Both the position numbers and the translations under genes were made by a program. Source: Candidatus Zixiibacteriota bacterium (GTDB lineage Bacteria > Zixibacteria > MSB-5A5 > GN15 > FEB-12). From it: a stretch of 9,205 nt of DNA. The notes under the pieces are model-generated. The model did not search any database. It was not told where the DNA came from and saw nothing but the letters and a program-made list of their open reading frames with translations. Location: contig JAOZPL010000060.1 in the NCBI GenBank assembly GCA_029932795.1, forward strand, positions 1 through 9,205, in the 5' to 3' direction. Of the stretch, positions 1 to 5,982 are shown piece by piece (the stretch's first letter is position 1; each line of letters starts with the position of its first letter).

Positions 1-628
1 CCTGGATGCTGGCCTCCGATGTGAAACTGTATTCTTCCCCTGTGCTGGCTACGTGATAATGCAGTGAACCGATAGAAGGAGCGGCCTGCGCTGATTGCTT
101 CTCCAACTCCTCTAATAGTTCAAGGCTGTTGTCATTGACACGATACACCAGCAGTTGCTCGGCACCACTGAAACGGGAAAGAGGAGCAACTAGTTCCGAC
201 CACTCAGGCAGTCCGCTCGCCGTCAGGAGACTCTCCAGCAACTCCTGATAACTGCTCTCCGAATCGATCAACTCTGACGTAGTCTCAGTATCTATGATGA
301 GCTGGAAATTGACAGGGCTGCCTGCAATGAAATTGAGGGACATTATGACCCTAGCAGGTATTGGCCGACCATCGTGTCCGATCAGCCTGACGCGGGCAGA
401 GTCGAAGGATGTTTCATAGTGATTTCGTTTGGCAATTATTCGCTCAACGATTTCGTGATCTTCCTCCTCAAGGAAGTCAATCAAGGGCTGCCCGAACAGT
501 TCTTCTATTGTGTAACCTAGGAGCTGTTCCGCTTTGTCATCAGCATATACGAAGCGACCTTTCAGATCTATTTTACAGACAGCACATCGTTTCATCCTGA
601 TTTCAGATGATCTGGTCTGGCTGGTCAT
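1..628 (-). CDS. PAS-domain sensory protein, probable PAS-GAF, 3' end outside window
   Basis: Translating the minus strand from the ATG at 628 gives about 209 residues of open frame that runs off the window; an in-frame TAA lies a few codons upstream, so the start is local (a GTG five codons earlier and an ATG at residue 12 are alternatives; no strong Shine-Dalgarno precedes any of them). Residues about 12-115 look like a PAS fold: a CxxC near the start, then DLKGRFVYADDKAEQLLGY, EELFGQPLIDFL and, after a helix, the RLIGHDGRPIPARV strand pair. From about residue 125 a helix (YQELLESLL) leads into SRFSGAEQLLVYRVNDNSLELL, which resembles the opening of a GAF domain. PAS-GAF pairs usually precede a histidine kinase, GGDEF or phosphatase output, which is not visible here. 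The ligand is unknown. The gene lies 282 bp after the AsmA-like gene on the same strand. Confidence 0.8.
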   Translation of the reverse strand, partial: MTSQTRSSEIRMKRCAVCKIDLKGRFVYADDKAEQLLGYTIEELFGQPLIDFLEEEDHEIVERIIAKRNHYETSFDSARVRLIGHDGRPIPARVIMSLNFIAGSPVNFQLIIDTETTSELIDSESSYQELLESLLTASGLPEWSELVAPLSRFSGAEQLLVYRVNDNSLELLEELEKQSAQAAPSIGSLHYHVASTGEEYSFTSEASIQ

Positions 629-813
629 GAGCGTCGTATCCACTTATTCTGCATGTGTCCGATAGCCCGAATTGATTCATCAGCATACCTATCAGGGCAC
701 ACCCGACAGCCGGCTCGCCTAATCGTCACTGTCATTCCAAGCCGGTGGTTTCCTACGAGTTACATCGGTCACACGGGATAAATTGTTGACTCTCCCCCAT
801 ACTTTTTATCAGG

Positions 814-826
814 ATATTCCGAATAT
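814..826. repeat. Short dyad ATATTC-c-GAATAT
   Basis: Two 6-bp arms (814-819 and 821-826) are perfect inverted complements around one central base. The dyad sits three bases from the larger hairpin at 830-860. It could be a regulator site for the downstream PAS gene or part of the structured 3' region of the AsmA transcript. It is AT-rich and short, so chance is possible. Confidence 0.35.
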
Positions 827-829
827 GAA

Positions 830-860
830 GCAGATACGAACCATTGCCGAATGTATCTGC
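830..860 (-). repeat. Inverted repeat GCAGATAC/GTATCTGC, possible RNA hairpin
   Basis: Perfect 8-bp arms at 830-837 and 853-860 enclose a 15-base loop. The position, about 50 bases after the AsmA-like stop on the transcribed strand, would suit a 3'-end structure, but no T-tract follows, so it is not a standard intrinsic terminator. The loop contains 843-849 (ATTGCCG on the plus strand), which is the exact complement of 893-899 (CGGCAAT), so loop-to-flank pairing (an H-type pseudoknot) is possible. Confidence 0.45.
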
Positions 861-910
861 GTGTTGGTAACTATCCTACAGCAGGCAAGTTACGGCAATT
901 ATCGAAAGGT

Positions 911-3757
911 TTACTTCTTGTCTTTTTTGTCGATCAATCCTTTCAGAAAATCCCCAGCCTTCTTGCCTAGGTCGTCACCGGCGCTCTTTGCAACGGCAGA
1001 ATAATCAAGATTAGCTTCTGGCTTATCGGTGGTTCCGGTGACTCTGATTGGAAGGACCAGACGCGCCTGGCTTTTGTCAGTCAGCAGACCAGCCAACCCG
1101 CTGAAGAGGCCACCCTTGGATGTCAGCTTTTCCGTTGTCTGCCGGGTCAGTTTGATACTGCCAGAGTAATCAAGCTCACCTTCAAAGCTGTAGTAACCAC
1201 CTATCTCAATATCGCCGAGACTGCCAAGACTTGTCTTGAGGTTGTCCAGTCTTACCTTTCCATCTTTGACCATCAGGCTGGTGTTGAGATTCTTAAGCGG
1301 TTGCTCCCTGGAGAAGCTCTGGCCCGTTTTGTCAGCCAGTCCTTTAATGAGCGAATAGATGGCACCGGAGGTGACGATCTTGCCATTACGCAGATTCCCC
1401 TTGCCGTTCATGGTCAACGAGTTTAGAAAGACATCGGGGTCCCAGCCACTGGCGCTGTAGTCTCCGGTGAGATCGCATTTCCCGAACACGTGGCCGCCAA
1501 ACTCCGTGAAGCGCGACATGAAATCATCAACTTCAATCTGGCTCGCCTTGAAATCACCGCTATACTGCGGATTGTTAAAGTCGTTCAGGTCAACCGTGGT
1601 CTTTCCGGAGACCTTCCCGGAATAGACGTTGCCGGTAACATCATAGCATTCGATTTTCCGGTCCCGAACCTTGACCTTTCCATTGAGACCGGTGAACTCC
1701 ACCCGGCTGTAGATTAGCGTGTCTATGGAGAAAGTCCCTCGACCGTCAATATCCGGCAGGATAACGATTGAGATCGAATCCACCGATTGGGACGCGCCGC
1801 TCGCAGCCGAGCCAGGCACCGCTTCCGGAAACAGCTTATCCGTATCGAACCTGTGCGAGGCCAGCTTGAAGAAAAACATTGGTTTCTTGATATTTTCCCT
1901 ATCGATTCCCTTGACCGGCAGAAGGTACGGAAACGGATTGGCCAGCTTACCGGAGAAAGACACATCACTGGAGACAAACTGCACCGTCATATCGGTTACA
2001 GTAATGGTATCAGGAGAGAGTGTCATTTCGGCTCGGAAGCTCTCAATCGGCTCCGGGAGAAGCGAGTCCTCATACGAAGCATTCGTGATCGACATCTGCC
2101 CGCGTGGCTTAAATTCCATCTCACGCCCCATTTTGCCTGAGAACTTCAGATCAACCGCCATTTGTCCACTCAGGCGTGGACTCCCCTTCTCAGGCAGATA
2201 CGATTCAAGTACGTCGAAGTCCACGCTTGCCTCGAGCGTGCCATCGACAGAGGGTGAAATCTTTCGCGTTAGAGCCGAGCCCGCCATCAGGTATGGCACG
2301 ACGTCGTTCAAACGGCCGCTGAAACCAAGATGCCCTGAGGCAAACTCCGCTGAGAACGTCTTGATATTTACCAGGTTGTTATCAAAGTAGGCGTCGAGCG
2401 TAATTGCCTCCATCGGTTCAGGAAGCAGCGGCGAGTCATACCTTCCGGACGAGACAACAACATTGCCGGAGAAGTCCATCTCTTTTGGTTGGCCCACCTT
2501 TCCTGAGAACTTGACATCGATCTTCGCCGTGCCGCCCAGCTCATGGCTGCCGTCAGCCGGGAGAAACGGCTGAACGAAAGCAAGGTTCACGGAACCGGCG
2601 AGTTGGCCGTTGACGATCGGGTTCTCGAAATCGTCAACAACCAGATGCCCCTTCAGCGGTTGTCCGTCGAACCATCCCTCCTGGATTGTCACGCGCACAT
2701 TATCATTCTTGAAGTCAATCAGCCCCCGGCCGAACTTCAGTACACCATCGATTCCCTTCTTGGTCATCTCCATATCGCTGATTACGGCAGTGCCGGAGTA
2801 TACAAGGGGGTCCTTTTCGCTCGTGGGATCATACACGAGGTCAACATCGAGAGAGAAGCCGCCCTTCAGATTGATGTCATCGAACGCTTCAAGCTGTTCC
2901 GGGGGAAGCAAATGAAGAAGGTCCGCCACCGCTATCTGTTTGGACTTGAGGTTACCGCGTGCTTTGGGCTTCTGTCGAAGATTCTCAATTTCCCCAGTTA
3001 CCCCGAAGGTGAGACCGTTAAGGTGAAGCTCAGCTTTCTCAAGAGACAGATGATTCCGGTTCAGATCAAGAGCACCGTTATAACTCAAGCCAACTGAAAC
3101 TGACGGAAAGGGTTTTTCGATAGTAACCAGCAGGCTGTCCATTCTGAGCTTGCCTGATGACAGGTATCGGCCCGGGGCGGGGTTCTTCAATACTGTTTCC
3201 AGATTCAAATTGAGCAGTTCCAGACGCATCCCGGTGCTGTCATCCCGATAGATAACATGGCCGCCGTTGATTTCAAGCTCGTCGAATGAAACAGCGGCCG
3301 TGGCAGCCCTGGCTTCCGGTGGCAGAGGTTTGGTGATATCCGGTGGCACAGCCGAATCAATTGCCTGGAACTCGTAATTGGTGAAACCCTGCTCGTTCTT
3401 CTTAAGGAAAATACGAGGTTTGTCAATGATCAAGCGGTTAACCCGGAACTCGCTGGAGAGAAGCGGCAGCAGACGGAGTTTAAGGTCCACACCATCGGCT
3501 TTAAGAAAACTCTCTCCCTCTATCTCCGGCGGGTTGGCCACCACAACATTAACCAGTTCGACACCAAGGCCACCCCAAACAGAAATATCGATACCCTCGA
3601 CCGTCACCGCCCGGCCGAGTGCCTTGCTTGCCTGCCGAACAGCCAACTCACGGATTTTCTCCGCCGGGAAAAAGAGTTTGAGACCGATAACTGCAATTAT
3701 CACCAACAAGACAAGAATGCCGACCAGCCAGACCAGTATCTTAAGGAGCTTTCTCAT
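911..3757 (-). CDS. AsmA-family inner-membrane-anchored protein
   Basis: The 948-residue product opens with a basic MRKLLK followed by one hydrophobic membrane segment (about residues 7-30), giving an inner-membrane anchor with a long periplasmic domain. Residues about 31-120 form the typical AsmA N-terminal block (PAEKIRELAVRQASKALGR, then VEGIDISVWGGLGVEL and LLSSEFRVNRLIIDKPRI). The body is made of repeating beta-rich units; two at about residues 399-494 and 521-617 are plainly duplicated. The C-terminal part (about 770-925) resembles the AsmA C-terminal region, with YSLIKGLADKTG and VRLDNLKTSLGSLGDIEIGG, and ends in a lysine-rich tail. AsmA relatives (AsmA, YhdP, TamB) are implicated in outer-membrane homeostasis and probably move phospholipids across the periplasm; the substrate here is inferred only. 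The start ATG follows a purine-rich GAAGAAG. A possible promoter lies about 40-70 bases upstream, beyond the hydrolase terminator. Confidence 0.88.
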   Translation of the reverse strand: MRKLLKILVWLVGILVLLVIIAVIGLKLFFPAEKIRELAVRQASKALGRAVTVEGIDISVWGGLGVELVNVVVANPPEIEGESFLKADGVDLKLRLLPLLSSEFRVNRLIIDKPRIFLKKNEQGFTNYEFQAIDSAVPPDITKPLPPEARAATAAVSFDELEINGGHVIYRDDSTGMRLELLNLNLETVLKNPAPGRYLSSGKLRMDSLLVTIEKPFPSVSVGLSYNGALDLNRNHLSLEKAELHLNGLTFGVTGEIENLRQKPKARGNLKSKQIAVADLLHLLPPEQLEAFDDINLKGGFSLDVDLVYDPTSEKDPLVYSGTAVISDMEMTKKGIDGVLKFGRGLIDFKNDNVRVTIQEGWFDGQPLKGHLVVDDFENPIVNGQLAGSVNLAFVQPFLPADGSHELGGTAKIDVKFSGKVGQPKEMDFSGNVVVSSGRYDSPLLPEPMEAITLDAYFDNNLVNIKTFSAEFASGHLGFSGRLNDVVPYLMAGSALTRKISPSVDGTLEASVDFDVLESYLPEKGSPRLSGQMAVDLKFSGKMGREMEFKPRGQMSITNASYEDSLLPEPIESFRAEMTLSPDTITVTDMTVQFVSSDVSFSGKLANPFPYLLPVKGIDRENIKKPMFFFKLASHRFDTDKLFPEAVPGSAASGASQSVDSISIVILPDIDGRGTFSIDTLIYSRVEFTGLNGKVKVRDRKIECYDVTGNVYSGKVSGKTTVDLNDFNNPQYSGDFKASQIEVDDFMSRFTEFGGHVFGKCDLTGDYSASGWDPDVFLNSLTMNGKGNLRNGKIVTSGAIYSLIKGLADKTGQSFSREQPLKNLNTSLMVKDGKVRLDNLKTSLGSLGDIEIGGYYSFEGELDYSGSIKLTRQTTEKLTSKGGLFSGLAGLLTDKSQARLVLPIRVTGTTDKPEANLDYSAVAKSAGDDLGKKAGDFLKGLIDKKDKK
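1907..2563 (-). repeat. Tandem repeat within the AsmA-like coding sequence (protein level)
   Basis: Residues about 399-494 and 521-617 of the AsmA-like protein align unit to unit. Both have LP-x-x-G at the start, then a KFSGK strand, a G-x-(Y/SY) turn leading to LLPEP(M/I)E, a strand ending in FSG(R/K)L and a closing PYL. Weaker relatives appear at about 265-382 (LLPPEQ...DVDLVYD...VYSGTAV) and about 641-730 (KLFPE...VYSGKVSGKT). The similarity is clear in protein but not obvious in DNA, so the duplication is old. Confidence 0.7.
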
Positions 3758-3797
3758 ATACTTCTTCTACCCCTCTTTCACTTGTACTGTTGAATAA

Positions 3798-3826
3798 ACT
3801 CTAGCCCGCCCCGGTAGAACAAGCAA
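3798..3826 (-). promoter_or_regulatory. Possible sigma-70-type promoter for the AsmA-like gene
   Basis: On the minus strand TTGCTT (3826-3821) and TAGAGT (3803-3798) are separated by 17 bases, with a predicted transcript start near 3791 and a leader of about 33 bases. The -35 matches consensus at 3 of 6 and the -10 at 4 of 6. The main support is position: it is the only space between the hydrolase terminator and the AsmA start. The -35 box directly abuts the terminator T-tract. Confidence 0.35.
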
Positions 3827-3827
3827 T

Positions 3828-3884
3828 AAAAAAACGGCCTGCTCGTTTCCGTAAACGACCGTAACGCAAGAGAAAGGCAGGCCG
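3828..3884 (-). terminator. Rho-independent terminator of the UPF0173 hydrolase gene
   Basis: Perfect 8-bp arms CGGCCTGC and GCAGGCCG (3877-3884 and 3835-3842) are followed on the minus strand by seven consecutive T residues (3834-3828). The long loop holds an inner hairpin with 6-bp arms, TCGTTT/AAACGA at 3843-3858, so the structure is nested. It begins 43 bases after the hydrolase stop codon. Orientation is clear because the T-tract occurs on one side only. Confidence 0.87.
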
Positions 3885-3927
3885 CCATACCGGTGACCTG
3901 CCCGTGTGTATACGTCTTGACTATGTT

Positions 3928-4605
3928 TCAAAAATCTATGGTTTCACCCGGTTTGAGAATCATAACCTCGGCGCCGGAGACTTTGTTTGCGAACTCATCC
4001 GGGTCAGTCTTGATAACGTCGAAGGTGTCGAAATGCATCGGCACAACTTTTTTCGTTCTGAGATACTCGACCGCCCTGACGGCGTCATCGATCCCCATGG
4101 TGAAGTTGTCACCAATCGGCAGGAAAGCTAGTGCGATGTCATTCATCTCGCCGATCAGCTTCATGTCATAGAACAAACCTGTATCGCCCGGGTGATAGAC
4201 GACCTTGCCTCCAATTGTGATCAGAAACCCAACCGGCGGGCCGGTGTAGACAGAGGCGTCATCGCCGTAACCGCCGCCGTGATGGGCAATTGTCAGCTTG
4301 ACCCGGCCAAAATCAAAATCATGCCCTCCGCCGATATGCATCGGGTGCACATTGCAGCCCTGTTTGGCACAGAGAGTGGTCAGCTCGAAGCTGCCAATGA
4401 TGGTGGCGTTGTTTCGTTTGGCAATAGCGACCGCATCACCGATATGGTCACCGTGACCGTGCGAAACCAGAACGAAGTTGGCCTTGATCTCCTCGGCCTT
4501 GACCGGTGCCTGTGGGTTACCGGTGATATACGGATCGATAATCAGATTGTGCTTACCGTCGGTGATTGCAACGCACGAATGTCCTAAGAACTTCGCTTGT
4601 GGCAT
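3928..4605 (-). CDS. UPF0173 family metal-dependent hydrolase, metallo-beta-lactamase fold
   Basis: The 225-residue product has the usual UPF0173 length and layout, with no signal peptide, so it is probably cytoplasmic. The zinc-binding motif HGHGDH is at residues 49-54; further likely ligands are H109 (in IAHHGG), D141 (in HPGDTGL) and H191 (in VPMHFDTF). The N-terminal FLGHSCVAI and LIIDPYITGNP are typical of the family. Members are annotated as metal-dependent hydrolases; the physiological substrate is not established and I infer none. The ATG at 4605 is preceded by a near-ideal Shine-Dalgarno, AAGGAGG (4616-4610), four bases before the start; another GGAAGGAG lies about 15 bases further upstream. 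The gene appears to be transcribed alone, with a candidate promoter at 4730-4759 and a terminator at 3828-3884. The sequence looks intact. Confidence 0.93.
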   Translation of the reverse strand: MPQAKFLGHSCVAITDGKHNLIIDPYITGNPQAPVKAEEIKANFVLVSHGHGDHIGDAVAIAKRNNATIIGSFELTTLCAKQGCNVHPMHIGGGHDFDFGRVKLTIAHHGGGYGDDASVYTGPPVGFLITIGGKVVYHPGDTGLFYDMKLIGEMNDIALAFLPIGDNFTMGIDDAVRAVEYLRTKKVVPMHFDTFDVIKTDPDEFANKVSGAEVMILKPGETIDF

Positions 4606-4637
4606 ATTTCCTCCTTGATCTTAGTTCTCCTTCCGGT

Positions 4638-4663
4638 GGTGTCGGTCGACACCGCCCGACACC
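4638..4663. repeat. Heptamer repeats GGTGTCG / CGACACC / CGACACC in the hydrolase leader
   Basis: On the plus strand GGTGTCG (4638-4644) is followed after two bases by its inverted copy CGACACC (4647-4653), then after three bases by a second CGACACC (4657-4663). Either inverted copy could pair with the single GGTGTCG, so two alternative hairpins are possible in the RNA leader, or the array could be a protein-binding site. It lies about 22 bases upstream of the Shine-Dalgarno. Confidence 0.5.
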
Positions 4664-4729
4664 ATTACTCGAAAGAGCTGTAACGCGCGGTCGCATAACA
4701 GCACTTCTAAATCGTTCGCAACTGCTCCT

Positions 4730-4759
4730 GAAATAAGGACAATCGTATGGGATTGTCAA
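4730..4759 (-). promoter_or_regulatory. Candidate promoter with operator-like dyad upstream of the hydrolase gene
   Basis: A consensus -35 box TTGACA occupies 4759-4754 on the minus strand. Possible -10 boxes are poor: TTATTT at 17-base spacing or TATTTC at 18. A perfect inverted repeat with 7-bp arms (GACAATC 4738-4744, GATTGTC 4751-4757, six bases between) covers part of the -35 and most of the spacer, where a repressor or a spacer-binding activator would act. The implied leader is about 115-120 bases long. Confidence 0.45.
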
Positions 4760-4814
4760 ATGGATTGCCAGGTATTACTGTAAGTTATGAGCCCTGTGCT
4801 CCCGATATATCTTG

Positions 4815-4835
4815 TCAGGTGCGCAGGGCACCTGA
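4815..4835 (-). terminator. Hairpin directly after mnmA, possible weak terminator
   Basis: Perfect 8-bp arms TCAGGTGC (4815-4822) and GCACCTGA (4828-4835) with a 5-base loop begin one base past the mnmA stop codon. No T-tract follows on the minus strand, so this may act as an RNA 3'-end stabiliser or a Rho-assisted end rather than an intrinsic terminator. A competing pairing (4792-4799 with 4821-4828, seven of eight matched) overlaps it. Confidence 0.4.
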
Positions 4836-4836
4836 T

Positions 4837-5925
4837 CTACATAATAACTCCGCCACCTATCAGAACATCTCCCTCATAAAAAACCACTGACTGTCCCGGT
4901 GTGATGGCGCGTTGCCTGTCTTTGAATGTAACGTGGACAGTGCTCTCGGTCAAGGGGGTTATGGTTGCCGGCGCAGCCTCGTGGCGGTAACGGATTTTGA
5001 CATTGGCCTCAAACGGCTCATCCGACAGCGCCCTGCCGACCCAGTTGACTTGCGCAGCATCCAGCTCAGACCTGAACAGAGTATCATTATCACCGACAAT
5101 CACCCGGTTGTTCTCGACATCGACGGCTTGAACATAAAGAGGCGTCGGATGGGCAATCCCCAGTCCCTTGCGCTGGCCAATGGTGTAAAAGGCCGTGCCG
5201 TTGTGACGCCCGAGAACCCGGCCATCGGTATGCACAATCTCTCCCGGCTCAGGATTGCGGCCGCTTTTGGCTTCCCATTCACGAAGGAAACGCCGGTAAT
5301 CATCGTCGGCCACGAAACATATTTCACGCGACTCCGGCCTGTCAGCCGTGCGGAGGTTGTGCCTCTTTGCAATCTCGCGTACTTCAGACTTGTGCATCTC
5401 GCCGAGCGGCATGAGTGTTTTTGACAGTGCCTCCTGCGACAATCCCCAGAGGACATACGACTGATCACGCGACCTGTCAATCCCCTTGCGTATAAGCCAG
5501 CGACCGTTTACCCCCTGCCGGACAATTGCGTAATGGCCGGTAGCAATATAATCACAGCCAATCTCTGTGGCTTTATGCAGGAAGGTCTTCCACCTTATCT
5601 CGGAGTTGCAAGCCACACACGGATTGGGCGTACGCCCGGCCCGGTATTCGGACACGAAGTTCTCAATGACAGTCTCGCGGAACTGCTTCGTCATATCCAG
5701 CACATAGAACGGAGCGCCAATAGCGTCGCAGACAAACCGGCAGTCGGTAACCGACTCGGTCGTGCAGCAGCGGCCATCTTTGTGTGTATCACCCCCGACA
5801 TCGGCATAGTCCCACAGTTTCATCTGGGCGCCAATCACGTCATATCCGTGCTCCTTGAGCAGGAGAGCGGTGACGGAGGAGTCAACTCCACCGGACATGC
5901 CCACCAGGACTTTCTTCTTTCTCAT
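4837..5925 (-). CDS. mnmA: tRNA-specific 2-thiouridylase MnmA (TrmU)
   Basis: MnmA adenylates and then thiolates uridine 34 in the anticodon of tRNAs for Lys, Glu and Gln, using persulfide sulfur that comes ultimately from a cysteine desulfurase. The 362-residue protein is full length. The ATP PP-loop SGGVDSS is at residues 11-17. The NPCVACN motif (101-107) carries C106 at the conserved catalytic cysteine position, with C103 where E. coli-type enzymes have Asp; the second catalytic cysteine is C203 in ESREICFVADD. A DQSYVLW motif is at 164-170, and GRHNGTAFYTIGQRKGLGIA leads into the C-terminal beta-barrel. It lies 57 bp after the desulfurase gene, in the same frame, with no ATG/GTG/TTG start upstream of 5925. 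No Shine-Dalgarno precedes the ATG, which overlaps (ATGA) the stop of an 11-codon reading frame, so translational coupling is possible. Confidence 0.96.
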   Translation of the reverse strand: MRKKKVLVGMSGGVDSSVTALLLKEHGYDVIGAQMKLWDYADVGGDTHKDGRCCTTESVTDCRFVCDAIGAPFYVLDMTKQFRETVIENFVSEYRAGRTPNPCVACNSEIRWKTFLHKATEIGCDYIATGHYAIVRQGVNGRWLIRKGIDRSRDQSYVLWGLSQEALSKTLMPLGEMHKSEVREIAKRHNLRTADRPESREICFVADDDYRRFLREWEAKSGRNPEPGEIVHTDGRVLGRHNGTAFYTIGQRKGLGIAHPTPLYVQAVDVENNRVIVGDNDTLFRSELDAAQVNWVGRALSDEPFEANVKIRYRHEAAPATITPLTESTVHVTFKDRQRAITPGQSVVFYEGDVLIGGGVIM

Positions 5926-5982
5926 ATCACAGAAAATCGGGCCCTCGGACCGGTCATATCGCGCCGTTTCCGTTCGCGCCAG

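Larger units (their letters stand above)
629..910. other. Intergenic gap between AsmA-like gene and PAS gene
   Basis: This 282-bp gap follows the AsmA-like stop on the minus strand and must carry any promoter of the PAS gene. I find no convincing -35/-10 pair on the minus strand and no T-rich intrinsic terminator. It does hold several inverted repeats, listed separately (814-826 and 830-860), and a self-complementary AGCCGGCT at 708-715 with a second AGCCGG at 740-745. No coding frame within it looks real. Confidence 0.5.

Noticed and set aside
708..745. Self-complementary AGCCGGCT and a second AGCCGG 24 bases away
   Set aside because: The 6-bp arms with a long loop and no T-tract are too weak to call a terminator or operator.
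785..790. Plus-strand TTGACT as a -35 box
   Set aside because: No acceptable -10 lies 16-18 bases downstream, and no plus-strand gene follows.
1719..3097. Long plus-strand open frames (223 codons at 1719-2390 and 184 codons at 2543-3097) opposite the AsmA-like gene
   Set aside because: The products are Ser/Arg/Pro-rich without any recognisable domain, and the minus-strand AsmA-like frame covers them fully with clear family motifs.
4191..4590. Plus-strand frame of 131 codons opposite the UPF0173 hydrolase
   Set aside because: The minus-strand frame carries the complete metal-binding motif set and the strong Shine-Dalgarno; the plus-strand product has no recognisable domain.
4553..4759. Minus-strand frame of 68 codons from a TTG at 4759 overlapping the hydrolase start
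   Set aside because: Its start lies in the -35 box, it runs in another frame over the real hydrolase start and Shine-Dalgarno, and the product has no family features.
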